Source: SZUA-584 sp041656035 (GTDB lineage: Bacteria; Bacillota; Clostridia; Christensenellales; SZUA-584). Taken from it: a stretch of DNA of 64,000 bases. The translations under genes were made by a program, and so were the position numbers. The DNA lies in the NCBI GenBank assembly GCA_964586785.1, contig CAZPHS010000002.1, forward strand, positions 1 to 64,000, written 5' to 3'. The notes beneath the pieces were generated by a model. It was not told the DNA's origin. It searched no databases and saw only the letters and a program-made list of their open reading frames with translations. This document shows, one piece after another, positions 26,426 to 35,711 of this stretch (within the stretch, counting starts at the first letter, position 1; each line of letters opens with the position of its first letter).

Positions 26426-27072
26426 TGCGGAACCTCCCTTGCGTCTCCAATAATATGGTTTGTCACCAAAAATCCTTTAAACCCCAGCTTTATACAACAC
26501 ATATCATCGCGCACATCGTTGCCCACAAATAAGCATTCTTCCGCGGAAAGCCCGTTTGCATAAAGCGCCTCTTTAAAATATTCGGGGTTTGGTTTGCAAT
26601 AACGCGAATTCTCATAATGCGAAATATATTCAAAATCGTCCGGAGAAAGCCCCGCCCATTCTATTCGTTTGTATGTCGCCGCCGGCGGAAACAGCGGGTT
26701 TGTCGCAAGTATTAATCTGTAGCCGTTGCTTTTAAGCAGCGCGACAGCGGCAATCGCGTCGCTGTTCGGGCTGACGCAGTACTTTACAATGTCAAATTCG
26801 TTGGCGTAGAAATTGTCCATATGATTTTTAACTTCCGCTAAATCGGCTTTGGTAAGCGAGTAAAGCGTTTCAAAAAATACGTCTTTGTTAAGCGCGCGGC
26901 CGTTGTTTGTCAGCATGGCGTATACGGCGCTGCTGAAAGCCTTCCCGCCGTTTGTCCCGAGTATTTTGTAAAAGCCGCTCTTTTCTATCTGCGTGTGGTA
27001 GACGCGGACAAAGTCTTCCATGTCAAGAGACAATAAGGTGCCGTCAAGGTCAAAAAATACGGCTTTTATCAT
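26365..27072 (-). CDS. HAD-superfamily hydrolase
   Basis: 235 residues. HAD motif I is FFDLDGTLLS at the N-terminus, motif II LATNPLF, and the late motif LFVGNDVRDDMCCIKLGF. It is a cytoplasmic phosphatase or phosphoglycolate-type enzyme; the substrate is unknown. The ATG at 27072 overlaps the glmU stop by four bases and has GGAGAG upstream. The longer frame from 27132 is rejected. It is part of the glmU-pth-mfd operon. Confidence 0.85.
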   Translation of the reverse strand: MIKAVFFDLDGTLLSLDMEDFVRVYHTQIEKSGFYKILGTNGGKAFSSAVYAMLTNNGRALNKDVFFETLYSLTKADLAEVKNHMDNFYANEFDIVKYCVSPNSDAIAAVALLKSNGYRLILATNPLFPPAATYKRIEWAGLSPDDFEYISHYENSRYCKPNPEYFKEALYANGLSAEECLFVGNDVRDDMCCIKLGFKGFLVTNHIIGDAREVPQCAKGDYSAFLSFAENLPRV

Positions 27073-28436
27073 TCCTCTCTCCTTCTTTTTGCCCATCCGG
27101 ATATTGTGCGCTGCCTGCATCGCGCAACGCACAGCGAGTCCGGCTCAACGTCGGACGTCACTGTGGACCCCGCGGCGACATATGCCCCGTCGCCCACGGT
27201 TACCGGCGCGACCAGATTTACGTTGCAGCCTATAAAAGCGTTTTTGCCTATTACGGTATCGCTCTTTTTCTTTCCGTCATAATTAACAAATACAACCCCG
27301 CACCCAATATTGGATTTTTCGCCTATTTCCCCGTCTCCTATGTACGAAAGATGCGAAACCTTCGCGCCGTCTTTAAGCCGCGCGTTTTTTATCTCAACAA
27401 AGTCTCCCACGCGGCAGCCGTTGCCTATAACGCTTTTGGGGCGAAGATAAGCATAGGGCCCTATCGTCGTGTTATCTCCTATTTTCGATTGTAATATTAC
27501 GGAATTCTGGACGGTTGTGCCGCGGCCTATTGTGCTATCGCAAATACGGCTGCCGGGATAAATCACAGCGTTTTCCTTTATAACGGTTAAACCCTCAAGC
27601 GTAACATTAGGATAAATAACGGCGTCCCGCCCTACGGTTACGTTCGCGTCAATGTATGTATTATCCGGATCTATAAGCGTTGCGCCGCTCAGCATTATTT
27701 GATTGTTTATGCGCTTGCGCAGAAGCTTCGCCGCATCCGCAAGCTGAACCCGGTCATTAACTCCCAAGCCCTCGCTGCCGTCCTGCAAAGCAACCGTTTC
27801 TATACTGTGTCCTTCTTTGGAAAGGTATTCTATACAGTCCGTAAGGTAATATTCTTTTTGCGCGTTTTCATTGTTTAAACTGTAAAGCGCTTTTAGCAGC
27901 GGCGGTATGTGGAAGCAGTATACGGAAAGGTTTATTTCTTGTATTTTCTTTTGCTCGTCCGTCGCGTCCTTATCCTCCACTATACGCGCAACGCCATTGT
28001 TGTTTCTTAGTATGCGCCCGTAGCCCGACGGGTTTTCCGATACGGTTGAAAGAATGCACACCGCAAGCTTTTCCGCCACTGCCCTATCGGCCAGAGCCTT
28101 TAACGTCCGCGCGCGTATAAGCGGCATATCTCCCGCTATGATTATTGCGTACCCGTCTCCCGTAAGGTGCTCTTTAGCGGCTAAAACCGCGTGACCGGAG
28201 CCGAGAGGCTTTTGCTGAACGGCATAAAAGACTCTGTCGGAAAATATTGCCGTAAACTTACCGGTATCGGCGCCGATAACAAGCACCGGCTTTACTCCCG
28301 TAGCCTGCTCCGCGGAGTCAACCACCCATTCGCATAGCGCCTTTCCCGCCAGGCGGTGCACGGTTTTCGGCAGCGGCGATTTCATCCGTTTCCCTTCTCC
28401 GGCCGCAAGCACTATCGCTATACAATTGTTTTCCAT
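27069..28436 (-). CDS. glmU: Bifunctional UDP-GlcNAc pyrophosphorylase / GlcN-1-P acetyltransferase
   Basis: 455 residues. The N-terminal uridyltransferase has LAAGEGKRMKSPLPKTVH and IIAGDMPLI. The C-terminal half is a left-handed beta-helix of hexapeptide repeats ending with the acetyltransferase region (GCGVVFVNYDGKKKSDTVIG). It makes UDP-GlcNAc for peptidoglycan. The ATG at 28436 has GGAG seven bases upstream; the longer frame from 28484 adds residues without family support. Confidence 0.95.
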   Translation of the reverse strand: MENNCIAIVLAAGEGKRMKSPLPKTVHRLAGKALCEWVVDSAEQATGVKPVLVIGADTGKFTAIFSDRVFYAVQQKPLGSGHAVLAAKEHLTGDGYAIIIAGDMPLIRARTLKALADRAVAEKLAVCILSTVSENPSGYGRILRNNNGVARIVEDKDATDEQKKIQEINLSVYCFHIPPLLKALYSLNNENAQKEYYLTDCIEYLSKEGHSIETVALQDGSEGLGVNDRVQLADAAKLLRKRINNQIMLSGATLIDPDNTYIDANVTVGRDAVIYPNVTLEGLTVIKENAVIYPGSRICDSTIGRGTTVQNSVILQSKIGDNTTIGPYAYLRPKSVIGNGCRVGDFVEIKNARLKDGAKVSHLSYIGDGEIGEKSNIGCGVVFVNYDGKKKSDTVIGKNAFIGCNVNLVAPVTVGDGAYVAAGSTVTSDVEPDSLCVARCRQRTISGWAKRRREE

Positions 28437-28503
28437 AAGCATTCTCCAAAAACAAAAACTGAACTGTTGTACCGGTATTGACACCGGTATTTAAGCATTA
28501 TAG

Positions 28504-28532
28504 ATATTAGTAGATTATATTATGCATGTCAA
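28504..28532 (-). promoter_or_regulatory. Promoter of glmU operon
   Basis: On the minus strand TTGACA (28532-28527), a 17-base spacer and TAATAT (28509-28504). A palindromic ACCGGT pair (about 28471-28492) lies between it and glmU. Confidence 0.6.
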
Positions 28533-28607
28533 CGCATACAGCAAAATAAGAAAAACCAAGCGGCATGGGCGTCACGGCGCTTTCAGGCGTGCTTTAAATA
28601 TTGGTAA

Positions 28608-29666
28608 TCATGGCTCTCCGTAGCTTAAACCGATATCTCGGCCGACCTTTAGCAATTCGTCATCAAGCGGTATCGTTTTAGTTTTGCCGGCCACGTCTTC
28701 CACAAGGTTGGAAGTAATCTTGCCGTCTACCACGGCTACGGAATGCCCGAACCGGCGGTTTTTGATAAGCTTGGCGGCATACACTCCCATTTGCGTCGCC
28801 AAAACCCTATCATACGGGCAGGGCGCGCCGCCCCGCTGATAATGCCCGGGCACAACCACGCGAGTATCAATATCGATTACCTTGGACAGATCGTCGGCAA
28901 GCTTGTAGCCTATCGAATAATGCTGTCCTTTAAATATCTTGCCTTTTTCGTCCGCCACGCTGCGGGCGCCCTCCGCCACGGCTATTATAGAAAAATGTTT
29001 CCCGCTTTCGTAACGATCGTTTATTACGTCGGCGACGGCCGCTATGTCGTAAGGTATTTCGGGCAGCAGTATAACGTCGGCGCCTCCCGCTATGCCCGCG
29101 CTCAGCGTAAGCCAGCCGGCGGTGTTGCCCATAAGCTCAACTATCATAACGCGCGAGTGCGAGTGCGCCGTTGTGTGAACCTTGTCGATAACGTCGGTGG
29201 CGATGTCTACCGCGCTTTGAAAGCCGAATGTTACGTCGGTGCCGTAAATATCGTTGTCTATCGTTTTAGGCAGGCTTATTATGTTAAGCCCGTGCCGCGC
29301 AAGGTCTCCCGCCATCGCGTGGGTGCCGTTCCCGCCGAGAGTCACAAGGCAGTCAAGCTCCATCTTTTCATAGTTTTTAGACATGGCTTTAAACGTATCG
29401 AGAAATTTACCCGTACACTGGCCTGCCGGCATCCCGCGCTGACGGGACGTGCCTAATATCGTGCCGCCCCTTGTTAATATGCCGGAGAACTCTTCTTTTT
29501 TCATTATGCGGTAATCCCCGTCAATAAGACCGCCGAAGCCGTCCATTATGCCTGCTATTTCGGCGTCGCCAAACATCTGGTACGAGGCTTTGGCAACGCC
29601 CCGTATCGCGGCGTTAAGCCCGGGGCAATCCCCGCCGCTGGTTAGTATCCCTATGCGTTTCGCCAT
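28608..29666 (-). CDS. pfkA: 6-phosphofructokinase (mixed ATP/PPi signature)
   Basis: 352 residues. The family marks are GILTSGGDCPGLNAAIRG, GGNGTHAMAG (111-120), PKTIDNDIYGTD (133-144) and the fructose-6-phosphate loop MGNTAGWLTL. The position equivalent to E. coli Gly104 is Gly, as in ATP enzymes. The position equivalent to Gly124 is Lys (PKTIDND), as in pyrophosphate enzymes. The phosphoryl donor is therefore uncertain from sequence. Clear GGAGG before the ATG. It is a single gene, divergent from argS. Confidence 0.9.
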   Translation of the reverse strand: MAKRIGILTSGGDCPGLNAAIRGVAKASYQMFGDAEIAGIMDGFGGLIDGDYRIMKKEEFSGILTRGGTILGTSRQRGMPAGQCTGKFLDTFKAMSKNYEKMELDCLVTLGGNGTHAMAGDLARHGLNIISLPKTIDNDIYGTDVTFGFQSAVDIATDVIDKVHTTAHSHSRVMIVELMGNTAGWLTLSAGIAGGADVILLPEIPYDIAAVADVINDRYESGKHFSIIAVAEGARSVADEKGKIFKGQHYSIGYKLADDLSKVIDIDTRVVVPGHYQRGGAPCPYDRVLATQMGVYAAKLIKNRRFGHSVAVVDGKITSNLVEDVAGKTKTIPLDDELLKVGRDIGLSYGEP

Positions 29667-29827
29667 ACTTTAACCTCCGCAGTACCGGCGCGAGCGCCGA
29701 TCTGTTTTATTCAGTATACATCAACGCATTATGCCTTTCAACTGTTTAGGCGGCAAACAAATCTGTGTTGTCAATCGGAATATTATTAATTTATCGGTGA
29801 CGCTTGTATACGCCCTCCCCGTACTCG

Positions 29828-29857
29828 TTGCATAACACAAGCCGGATATGATATATT
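29828..29857 (+). promoter_or_regulatory. Promoter of argS
   Basis: TTGCAT (29828-29833) and TATATT (29852-29857) are separated by 18 bases, 35 bases before the argS start. No T-box leader is present. Confidence 0.45.
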
Positions 29858-29891
29858 CTTTTAGTAAATCATAAGTATAAAGGCAGATGTA

Positions 29892-31586
29892 ATGGATTAT
29901 AAAGATGCGCTGGGGCTGGCGGTTGCCAATGCCGCCGGCATACCAAAAGAAGACGCCGTAAAGCTTATAGAGACGCCCGCCGGTACGGATATGGGAGACT
30001 ACGCGTTTCCGTGCTTTGGCCTCGCGAAAAAGCTGCGTAAAGCGCCGCCGCTGATTGCTCAAGATTTGAGCGGAGAGATTGAAAAACCTACTTTTATATC
30101 AACCGTTAAACCTTCCGGCGGCTATATAAACTTTTTTCTTGACAGGCAAAGTTTTATAAATGATGTGCTCGGCGATATAAGGCAAGCGGGCGGCGCGTTC
30201 GGCGGCGGCAATATAGGCGGCGGGAAAACCGTCTGTATTGATTATTCTTCTATAAACATAGCAAAGCCTTTCCATATAGGGCATCTTTCCTCAACGGTAA
30301 TAGGAGGCGCGCTTTACCGTATATACGGATTTTTGGGTTACAAACCGATTGGTATTAACCACTTGGGAGACTGGGGCACACAGTTTGGAAAGCTTATCGC
30401 CGCGTACAAAAAATGGGGCAGTAAAGAAGATATTGAAAAAAACGCGGTGTCCGCTATGCTTGAGCTGTATGTACGCTTTCATGATGAAGCGGAAAAAGAC
30501 GAGAGCCTAAATGAGCAGGGACGCGCCTGGTTTAAAATGATTGAAGACAAAGACAAGCAGGCGCTTGAAATATTCGAATGGTTTAAAGAGCTTACGTTAA
30601 AAGAAGCTGGCGTTATATACGATATGCTTGGCATAAGCTTCGACAGCTACGCGGGCGAAAGCTTCTACAACAATAAAATGCAGCCCATAATTGACGAGCT
30701 TAAACAAAAAGATATGCTTGAGCTTTCAGAGGGCGCTTACATTGTGCGGCTCGGCGAGCAGTTTCCGCCGTGCATTGTGCTTAAATCCGACGGGGCAACG
30801 CTTTATTCAACAAGGGATTTGGCCGCGGCGTTTTATCGCAAACAGACATACGGCTTTCACAAGTGTTTGTACGTTGTCGCATATCAGCAGAACCTGCATT
30901 TTAAGCAGATTTTCAAAGTTATTGAAAACATGGGCTACGGCTGGGCGAAAGATTTGGAGCACGTTGCTTTCGGAATGGTTTCGCTGGAGGACGGTACGCT
31001 GTCTACCCGAAAAGGCAAAGTCGTTTTCCTGCAGTATGTGCTTGAGCGCGCAATAGAAAAAACGCGCGCAATTATAGAGGAAAAATCGCCCGACCTTGAA
31101 AACAAAGACGAGGTTGCGAAAACCGTAGGCGTTGGGGCGGTTGTTTTCGACACGCTTTTATCGGCGAGAATAAAGGATATATCCTTCTCTTTCGACCGCG
31201 TGCTTAATTTTGACGGCGAGACCGGCCCTTACGTGCAGTATACGCACGCGCGGTGCGCAAGCCTTCTTAAAAAGGCGGGCTTTGATTGGCGGCGGGAACA
31301 AACTGACATTACCGCGCTCGATAACGAACAGGCTTTTGCCGTCGCCAAACTGCTGTATTCTTTTCCCGAAACGGTGCGAAAGTCATGCGATAAAAATGAA
31401 CCGTACCTTATAACGCGGTATACTTTGGAGCTCGCGAAAGCATTTAACCGGTTTTATTACGAACACCGTATAATAGACGGCAACAAGGCGAATACATCCG
31501 CGAGGCTTTTGCTTTCGGCATGTGTCAAACAGGTTATACACACCGGACTTTCGCTTATAGGGGTAGGCGCGCCGGAAAGCATGTGA
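29892..31586 (+). CDS. argS: Arginyl-tRNA synthetase
   Basis: 564 residues, class I synthetase. The N-terminal Add-1 domain is followed by the HIGH motif in KPFHIGHLSSTVIGG (about residue 130), the segment LSTRKGKVVFLQ in the KMSK area, and a DALR anticodon-binding domain with the FNRFYYEHRI region. It charges tRNA-Arg. It is followed by serS after 51 bases, probably one transcript ending at the terminator after serS. Confidence 0.96.
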   Translation: MDYKDALGLAVANAAGIPKEDAVKLIETPAGTDMGDYAFPCFGLAKKLRKAPPLIAQDLSGEIEKPTFISTVKPSGGYINFFLDRQSFINDVLGDIRQAGGAFGGGNIGGGKTVCIDYSSINIAKPFHIGHLSSTVIGGALYRIYGFLGYKPIGINHLGDWGTQFGKLIAAYKKWGSKEDIEKNAVSAMLELYVRFHDEAEKDESLNEQGRAWFKMIEDKDKQALEIFEWFKELTLKEAGVIYDMLGISFDSYAGESFYNNKMQPIIDELKQKDMLELSEGAYIVRLGEQFPPCIVLKSDGATLYSTRDLAAAFYRKQTYGFHKCLYVVAYQQNLHFKQIFKVIENMGYGWAKDLEHVAFGMVSLEDGTLSTRKGKVVFLQYVLERAIEKTRAIIEEKSPDLENKDEVAKTVGVGAVVFDTLLSARIKDISFSFDRVLNFDGETGPYVQYTHARCASLLKKAGFDWRREQTDITALDNEQAFAVAKLLYSFPETVRKSCDKNEPYLITRYTLELAKAFNRFYYEHRIIDGNKANTSARLLLSACVKQVIHTGLSLIGVGAPESM

Positions 31587-31637
31587 CGTTAAAAATCCGC
31601 AAAACAAACATAAAGATATATTTTTAGAGGTAAGCTT

Positions 31638-32906
31638 ATGCTCGATATCAAAAGAATACGTACCGTACCCGATGAGGTGAAAGCGGCGCTTGAAAGGCGC
31701 GGAATAACAGGCGTTGTTGAGCAAATAACCAAGCTTGATAAGCGGCGCCGGGAAATTATAGTAAAAACAGAGGCGCTGAAAAACCGCCGGAACGAAGCTT
31801 CAAAGCAGATTCCCCAAAGAAAAAAAACAGGCGAAAATGTTGAGGCGTTGTTTGCCGAATTAAAGCGGGTTTCAGACGATATTAAGGAGCTTGACGCCAA
31901 GCTCTCTAAAGTTGAAACGAAGCTTAACGCTGTCTTGCTGTCAACCCCGAACGAGCCGTACGCAGACGTTCCTTCGGGGCAAAGCGACGCGGACAATGTT
32001 GAGGTGAGAAAATGGGGCGAGCCGCGCAGCTTCGATTCCCCGCCGCGCGCGCATTGGGATATCGGCACAGCGCTTGATATACTTGATTTTGAGACGGCGG
32101 CTAAGCTTACGGGCGCCCGTTTTGCGATGTATAAAGGATTAGGCAGCCGGCTGGAGCGGGCGCTGATAAACTTTATGCTTGATATGCATACGGAAAAATA
32201 CACCGAGGTGTTCCCCCCGTTTATTGTTAACAGGGCGTCAATGACGGGAACAGGCCAGCTGCCAAAGTTCGAGGAAGACGCTTTCAGGCTTGCGGATACC
32301 GATTATTTTCTTATACCCACCGCGGAAGTTCCGGTTACCAATATGTACCGCGATTGTGTGTTGGAGAAGCTCCCCATCTGCCATACGGCATACAGCGCAT
32401 GTTTTAGGGCGGAGGCGGGCAGCGCCGGACGTGATACGCGCGGGCTGATAAGACTGCACCAGTTTAACAAGGTTGAGCTTGTAAAATTTGTTGACCCTAA
32501 AGATTCGGAGACAGAGCTTTTGGAGCTGCTGGCAGACGCCGAAAAGGTTCTGCGGGAGCTGCGATTGCCATACCGCGTGGTGCAGCTTTGCACCGGAGAC
32601 CTCGGCTTTTCTTCCGCGAAAACTTACGATATTGAGGTTTGGATGCCAAGCTACGGCCGATATGTCGAAATATCCTCTTGCTCAAACTACCGGGACTTTC
32701 AGGCGCGCCGAGCGAATATTAAATTCAAATACTCCGCGGACGCGAAGCCCGAATACATACACACATTAAACGGCAGCGGACTTGCCGTAGGGAGAACGGT
32801 GGCGGCAATACTTGAAAATTACCAGCGTGCCGACGGCGGCGTTGACGTGCCCTCGGCGCTGCGAAAAGCTTTAAAAACTGACGTTATACACGAGCAGGCG
32901 CGTTAG
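31638..32906 (+). CDS. serS: Seryl-tRNA synthetase
   Basis: 422 residues, class II synthetase. The N-terminal coiled coil (about residues 30-100) is followed by the catalytic motifs: motif 2 CFRAEAGSAGRDTRGLIRLHQF and motif 3 LNGSGLAVGRTVAAILENYQ. A GAGG site precedes the ATG. It is second in an argS-serS unit. tRNA-Ser(CGA), one of its substrates, is also in this window. Confidence 0.96.
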   Translation: MLDIKRIRTVPDEVKAALERRGITGVVEQITKLDKRRREIIVKTEALKNRRNEASKQIPQRKKTGENVEALFAELKRVSDDIKELDAKLSKVETKLNAVLLSTPNEPYADVPSGQSDADNVEVRKWGEPRSFDSPPRAHWDIGTALDILDFETAAKLTGARFAMYKGLGSRLERALINFMLDMHTEKYTEVFPPFIVNRASMTGTGQLPKFEEDAFRLADTDYFLIPTAEVPVTNMYRDCVLEKLPICHTAYSACFRAEAGSAGRDTRGLIRLHQFNKVELVKFVDPKDSETELLELLADAEKVLRELRLPYRVVQLCTGDLGFSSAKTYDIEVWMPSYGRYVEISSCSNYRDFQARRANIKFKYSADAKPEYIHTLNGSGLAVGRTVAAILENYQRADGGVDVPSALRKALKTDVIHEQAR

Positions 32907-32933
32907 ATATAAGAGGTTGCAAAGGCTTAACGG

Positions 32934-32982
32934 AAAGACCGCGTCAAAGCTTTTTATACTTCGGCGCGGTCTTTACTTTTCC
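32934..32982 (+). terminator. Terminator of argS-serS
   Basis: A perfect ten-base stem, AAAGACCGCG / CGCGGTCTTT, is followed by ACTTTTCCC. Confidence 0.75.
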
Positions 32983-33060
32983 CTTAACTTGTATGGAGCC
33001 GGTTAAAAATTTATCGGCTTTGGCAAATCGTTAAGTATTTTCTTTTAGGCTCCTCTTTGT

Positions 33061-33774
33061 CTATTTAAAATATTTCTCGGGGTCTTTATACGCGCCGTTT
33101 ACAATGTATTCAAAATGCAGATGATACGAAAGGTCAAGCTCCTTTGGCATCTCGCCTATCTTGCCAATTTGCTGCCCCGCGTTAACCTTGTCGCCTTCCT
33201 CAACAAGCATTTCGCCAAGGCCCGCGTAAAGCGTTTTAGATTTATCGGAATGCGAAATAATTATTACGCCTCCGTCCGCTTCATTGGCGTAAACCTCGGT
33301 AACCGTGCCGGCAAGAGCGGCCACAACTATTGCGTCCTTATCCGCCTTAATGTCCACGCCGTTATGCGTTTTCCACATATTAAGCGAAGGAAAGAATTCG
33401 AACTTATCGCCCGAAAACGGTTTTATTATCTGGCCGTCCACCGGCTTTTTAAGCTTTATACCGCCGCTGCTTAAAACGGGCTTAGACGTATTCGCGGGCG
33501 TAATCGCAGGCGTATTATCGGGCGTTGGCTGCGGGCTTGGCACGGGCGTGCGCGCGGCGATTTCGTCTTCAAGGTTGGGCCCTTCAATTATTGCCGCCCC
33601 CGTATTATTTTCAGGCGCGGGGGGCTCCTTTGGCCATGTAAGGAGAGCGGTAACTCCCGCCGCCGCCACGCATAGGAAAATAAGCACATAAAGCCCCTGC
33701 TTACGAAAAAATGTTTTGACGTTACTTTTGGTTAATTTCTCGGAAAATTTATTCCGAAAATTCTTAAAATTCAT
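33061..33774 (-). CDS. spoIIQ: SpoIIQ-like M23 (LytM) sporulation protein
   Basis: 237 residues. A transmembrane helix lies at about 28-47, a Pro/Thr-rich linker follows, and then a LytM domain from about 105. The zinc ligands appear complete: His and Asp in HNGVD and the HLHFEY motif. In Bacillus subtilis SpoIIQ they are degenerate, whereas clostridial SpoIIQ proteins can keep them. SpoIIQ forms the channel between forespore and mother cell with SpoIIIAH. It lies 94 bases downstream of spoIID, the usual neighbour. Confidence 0.85.
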   Translation of the reverse strand: MNFKNFRNKFSEKLTKSNVKTFFRKQGLYVLIFLCVAAAGVTALLTWPKEPPAPENNTGAAIIEGPNLEDEIAARTPVPSPQPTPDNTPAITPANTSKPVLSSGGIKLKKPVDGQIIKPFSGDKFEFFPSLNMWKTHNGVDIKADKDAIVVAALAGTVTEVYANEADGGVIIISHSDKSKTLYAGLGEMLVEEGDKVNAGQQIGKIGEMPKELDLSYHLHFEYIVNGAYKDPEKYFK

Positions 33775-33868
33775 AGCTTACACCTCCACGCTAAAATCTT
33801 TCCCCATTTAGCAAAAAAAATACCATAATAAGAAAATGTACGGGTTATATGAAGGCGGTAAAAAAGAA

Positions 33869-34870
33869 TTATTTAACCGTTACACCGGAAAAATAGTGGG
33901 TTAGTATATCGATATAATCGGAGCCTTGCTTAGCCATCGCGTTGGCGCCCGTTTGGCTTAACCCCACGCCGTGGCCAAAGCCTACCGTGGAAAATGTAAC
34001 GCCGCCGGAAACATCGACGCGAAAATTGGCCGAATTTAACGAGAAAACGCCTCTTATCTCTCTGCCCGTGAATGTTTCGCTGCCGATTTGTATTGTGTTT
34101 ACACGGCCGCTGTCATACCGCGTTATCTTACCTACTAATGATAAGTTTTTGAAGCTTATGCCGGGCGAAAAGGCCCTCATGCGAGATTTAAACTCGTCGG
34201 CTGTCACCGTTACGGTTCCGTAGTAATTGGACGAGTTTTCCTCGCCTTCGCTTTTAACGCTTACAAGGTAAGGCAGAGCTTTTGAATACACGTTTTCGCT
34301 GTTTTCGGTGCGCCCGCCCGAGGAAGCGTGATAGAAAACCTGTATCTGCTCGTCTTCGTAATAAATCATTTCACCCCGCGTTGATAAAACGGCTTCTATT
34401 ATTTTATTAAGATATTTATTCATATCGTCGTTCCAGCGCGACGCCATCTTCTCCGCGGTAAGATAAGCCTGGCAGTGAGAGCTGTCGGTGCAGATATCCG
34501 CTCCCTTATGTGCTAAGCAGCCGCCGTGAAGCGATTTGTAGACCGTATATGTACGGGCGGCGACGGCCTGCGCTTTTAGCGCCTCAAGCTCAAACGACGC
34601 GGGCATTTCCGCCGCGACTACGCCTACAAGGTATTCTTCAAGAGGCATCGATACGACAGAGCCGCCGAGCCAGACGGCTATTTGTTCCGACCCTTTGCCG
34701 GCTTCCGATATTATTATTTCAATTTCACCGGCGGGGGGCGCCGACCGGTTATCGTCCCGCGGTTTGGACGGGAAAATAACGGGCAGCAGTATAACCGGCA
34801 GTAACAGCGATATAACCGCAAAAAAAACCGCGCCGCGCGGCGTTAATCCGTGCCGCTTTCTTCTTCTCAG
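33869..34870 (-). CDS. spoIID: Stage II sporulation protein D (non-standard start)
   Basis: About 333 residues as given. SpoIID is the lytic transglycosylase of engulfment. The conserved core starts at 34648 with PLEEYLVGVVAAEMPASFE, then KAQAVAARTY, and ends with GHGVGLSQTGANAMAK. The frame is open further up to an in-frame stop at 34877-34879. That stretch encodes a basic segment and a membrane helix (FFAVISLLLPVILLPVIF), as expected for SpoIID, but has no ATG, GTG or TTG. The candidate starts are CTG (34870) or ATT (34873) after AGAGGTGA. Alternatively a GTG at 34880 in another frame joins through the 8-A/T run at 34820-34827 if one base is missing or skipped. Confidence 0.9.
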   Translation of the reverse strand: MRRRKRHGLTPRGAVFFAVISLLLPVILLPVIFPSKPRDDNRSAPPAGEIEIIISEAGKGSEQIAVWLGGSVVSMPLEEYLVGVVAAEMPASFELEALKAQAVAARTYTVYKSLHGGCLAHKGADICTDSSHCQAYLTAEKMASRWNDDMNKYLNKIIEAVLSTRGEMIYYEDEQIQVFYHASSGGRTENSENVYSKALPYLVSVKSEGEENSSNYYGTVTVTADEFKSRMRAFSPGISFKNLSLVGKITRYDSGRVNTIQIGSETFTGREIRGVFSLNSANFRVDVSGGVTFSTVGFGHGVGLSQTGANAMAKQGSDYIDILTHYFSGVTVK

Positions 34871-34969
34871 AATAACTCACCTCTTTTGAAGTGTATGGCG
34901 GCACGGGTTATCTTATGCGACGGAATTTATGACGAAACGTTAGTATAAAGGAACACAAAACCGTATAAA

Positions 34970-35010
34970 TAAAAACAGGCCGTCAAAAAGATAGTTACCC
35001 TTTGACAGCC
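34970..35010 (-). terminator. Terminator of sipW-tasA
   Basis: On the minus strand GGCTGTCAAA pairs with TTTGACGGCC (one T-G pair) and is followed by TGTTTTTAT. Confidence 0.75.
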
Positions 35011-35025
35011 TTGTCTTCTCGCTAA

Positions 35026-35637
35026 TTAAAAAGCGGGGTTTTGAATTTGCGTGGCCTCAAGTATCAGTTTAAACTGTATATCTTGCCCTTCAATTTCGTT
35101 GCCGACCGTTGGGGGTATGGCCATACCGATTCGTATGTTCTGACCATTTCCATACCAACCGCTGTGCCCCGACGTTCCGAAGTTTGTTTCAATGACATGC
35201 CAATTAAACAGGTCTCTAAGCTTGCCCTTGAATACGTTTTTTATGCCCGCGGCTGTACCCGTTTCCAGATCAACGCTGCAAAGCATTGAATCGAGAAGTT
35301 CGTCATTGTAGCTGCCGCCTACAGCTGCCGCTTTCATGCGGTATTTAACGGCCAGAGTACCTTCATTTGTAATCCTTATGTCTTTGCGGCCGCCATCAAG
35401 ATAACCCCAATGACTGGCGTCTTGATATCCCCACCCCGGGTAGAGATTAGAAAACCGGATTACTCCCGATGTCGGGTTTACGGATATATCAAGCGTCCCG
35501 ACGAGTATGGTGTTGTTTGGAATTTCATTCGAGTCGTCAAAGTAAGCTCCGCTGCCGCCGGCGGCCAGCGCCGTGGTTATCATTGTAGCCATGGTAAGGA
35601 CTGCCACTAAGACGATTCTAAGGGTTCTTTTTTTCAT
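35026..35637 (-). CDS. tasA: TasA/camelysin-like matrix protein
   Basis: 203 residues with a signal peptide of about 26 residues (basic MKKR, hydrophobic core, TALAAG). The mature protein begins with GAYFDDSNE, like the YFSD-type start of TasA/CalY proteins, and has the NLYPGWG and ITNEGTLAVKYRM motifs of that family. It should be secreted through SipW, whose gene lies directly upstream, and may assemble fibres in a biofilm or spore-associated layer. An AGGAGG-like site precedes the ATG. Confidence 0.82.
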   Translation of the reverse strand: MKKRTLRIVLVAVLTMATMITTALAAGGSGAYFDDSNEIPNNTILVGTLDISVNPTSGVIRFSNLYPGWGYQDASHWGYLDGGRKDIRITNEGTLAVKYRMKAAAVGGSYNDELLDSMLCSVDLETGTAAGIKNVFKGKLRDLFNWHVIETNFGTSGHSGWYGNGQNIRIGMAIPPTVGNEIEGQDIQFKLILEATQIQNPAF

Positions 35638-35711
35638 TTTTTAATCCTCCTATTTATCTTTTACGAGAATACTCGTAAAGGGTTTCGTAATTATGCCCAA
35701 AATATATACCG

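Noticed and set aside
29667..29891. T-box leader ahead of argS
   Set aside because: No specifier stem or conserved T-box sequence is visible; the leader is only about 30 bases.
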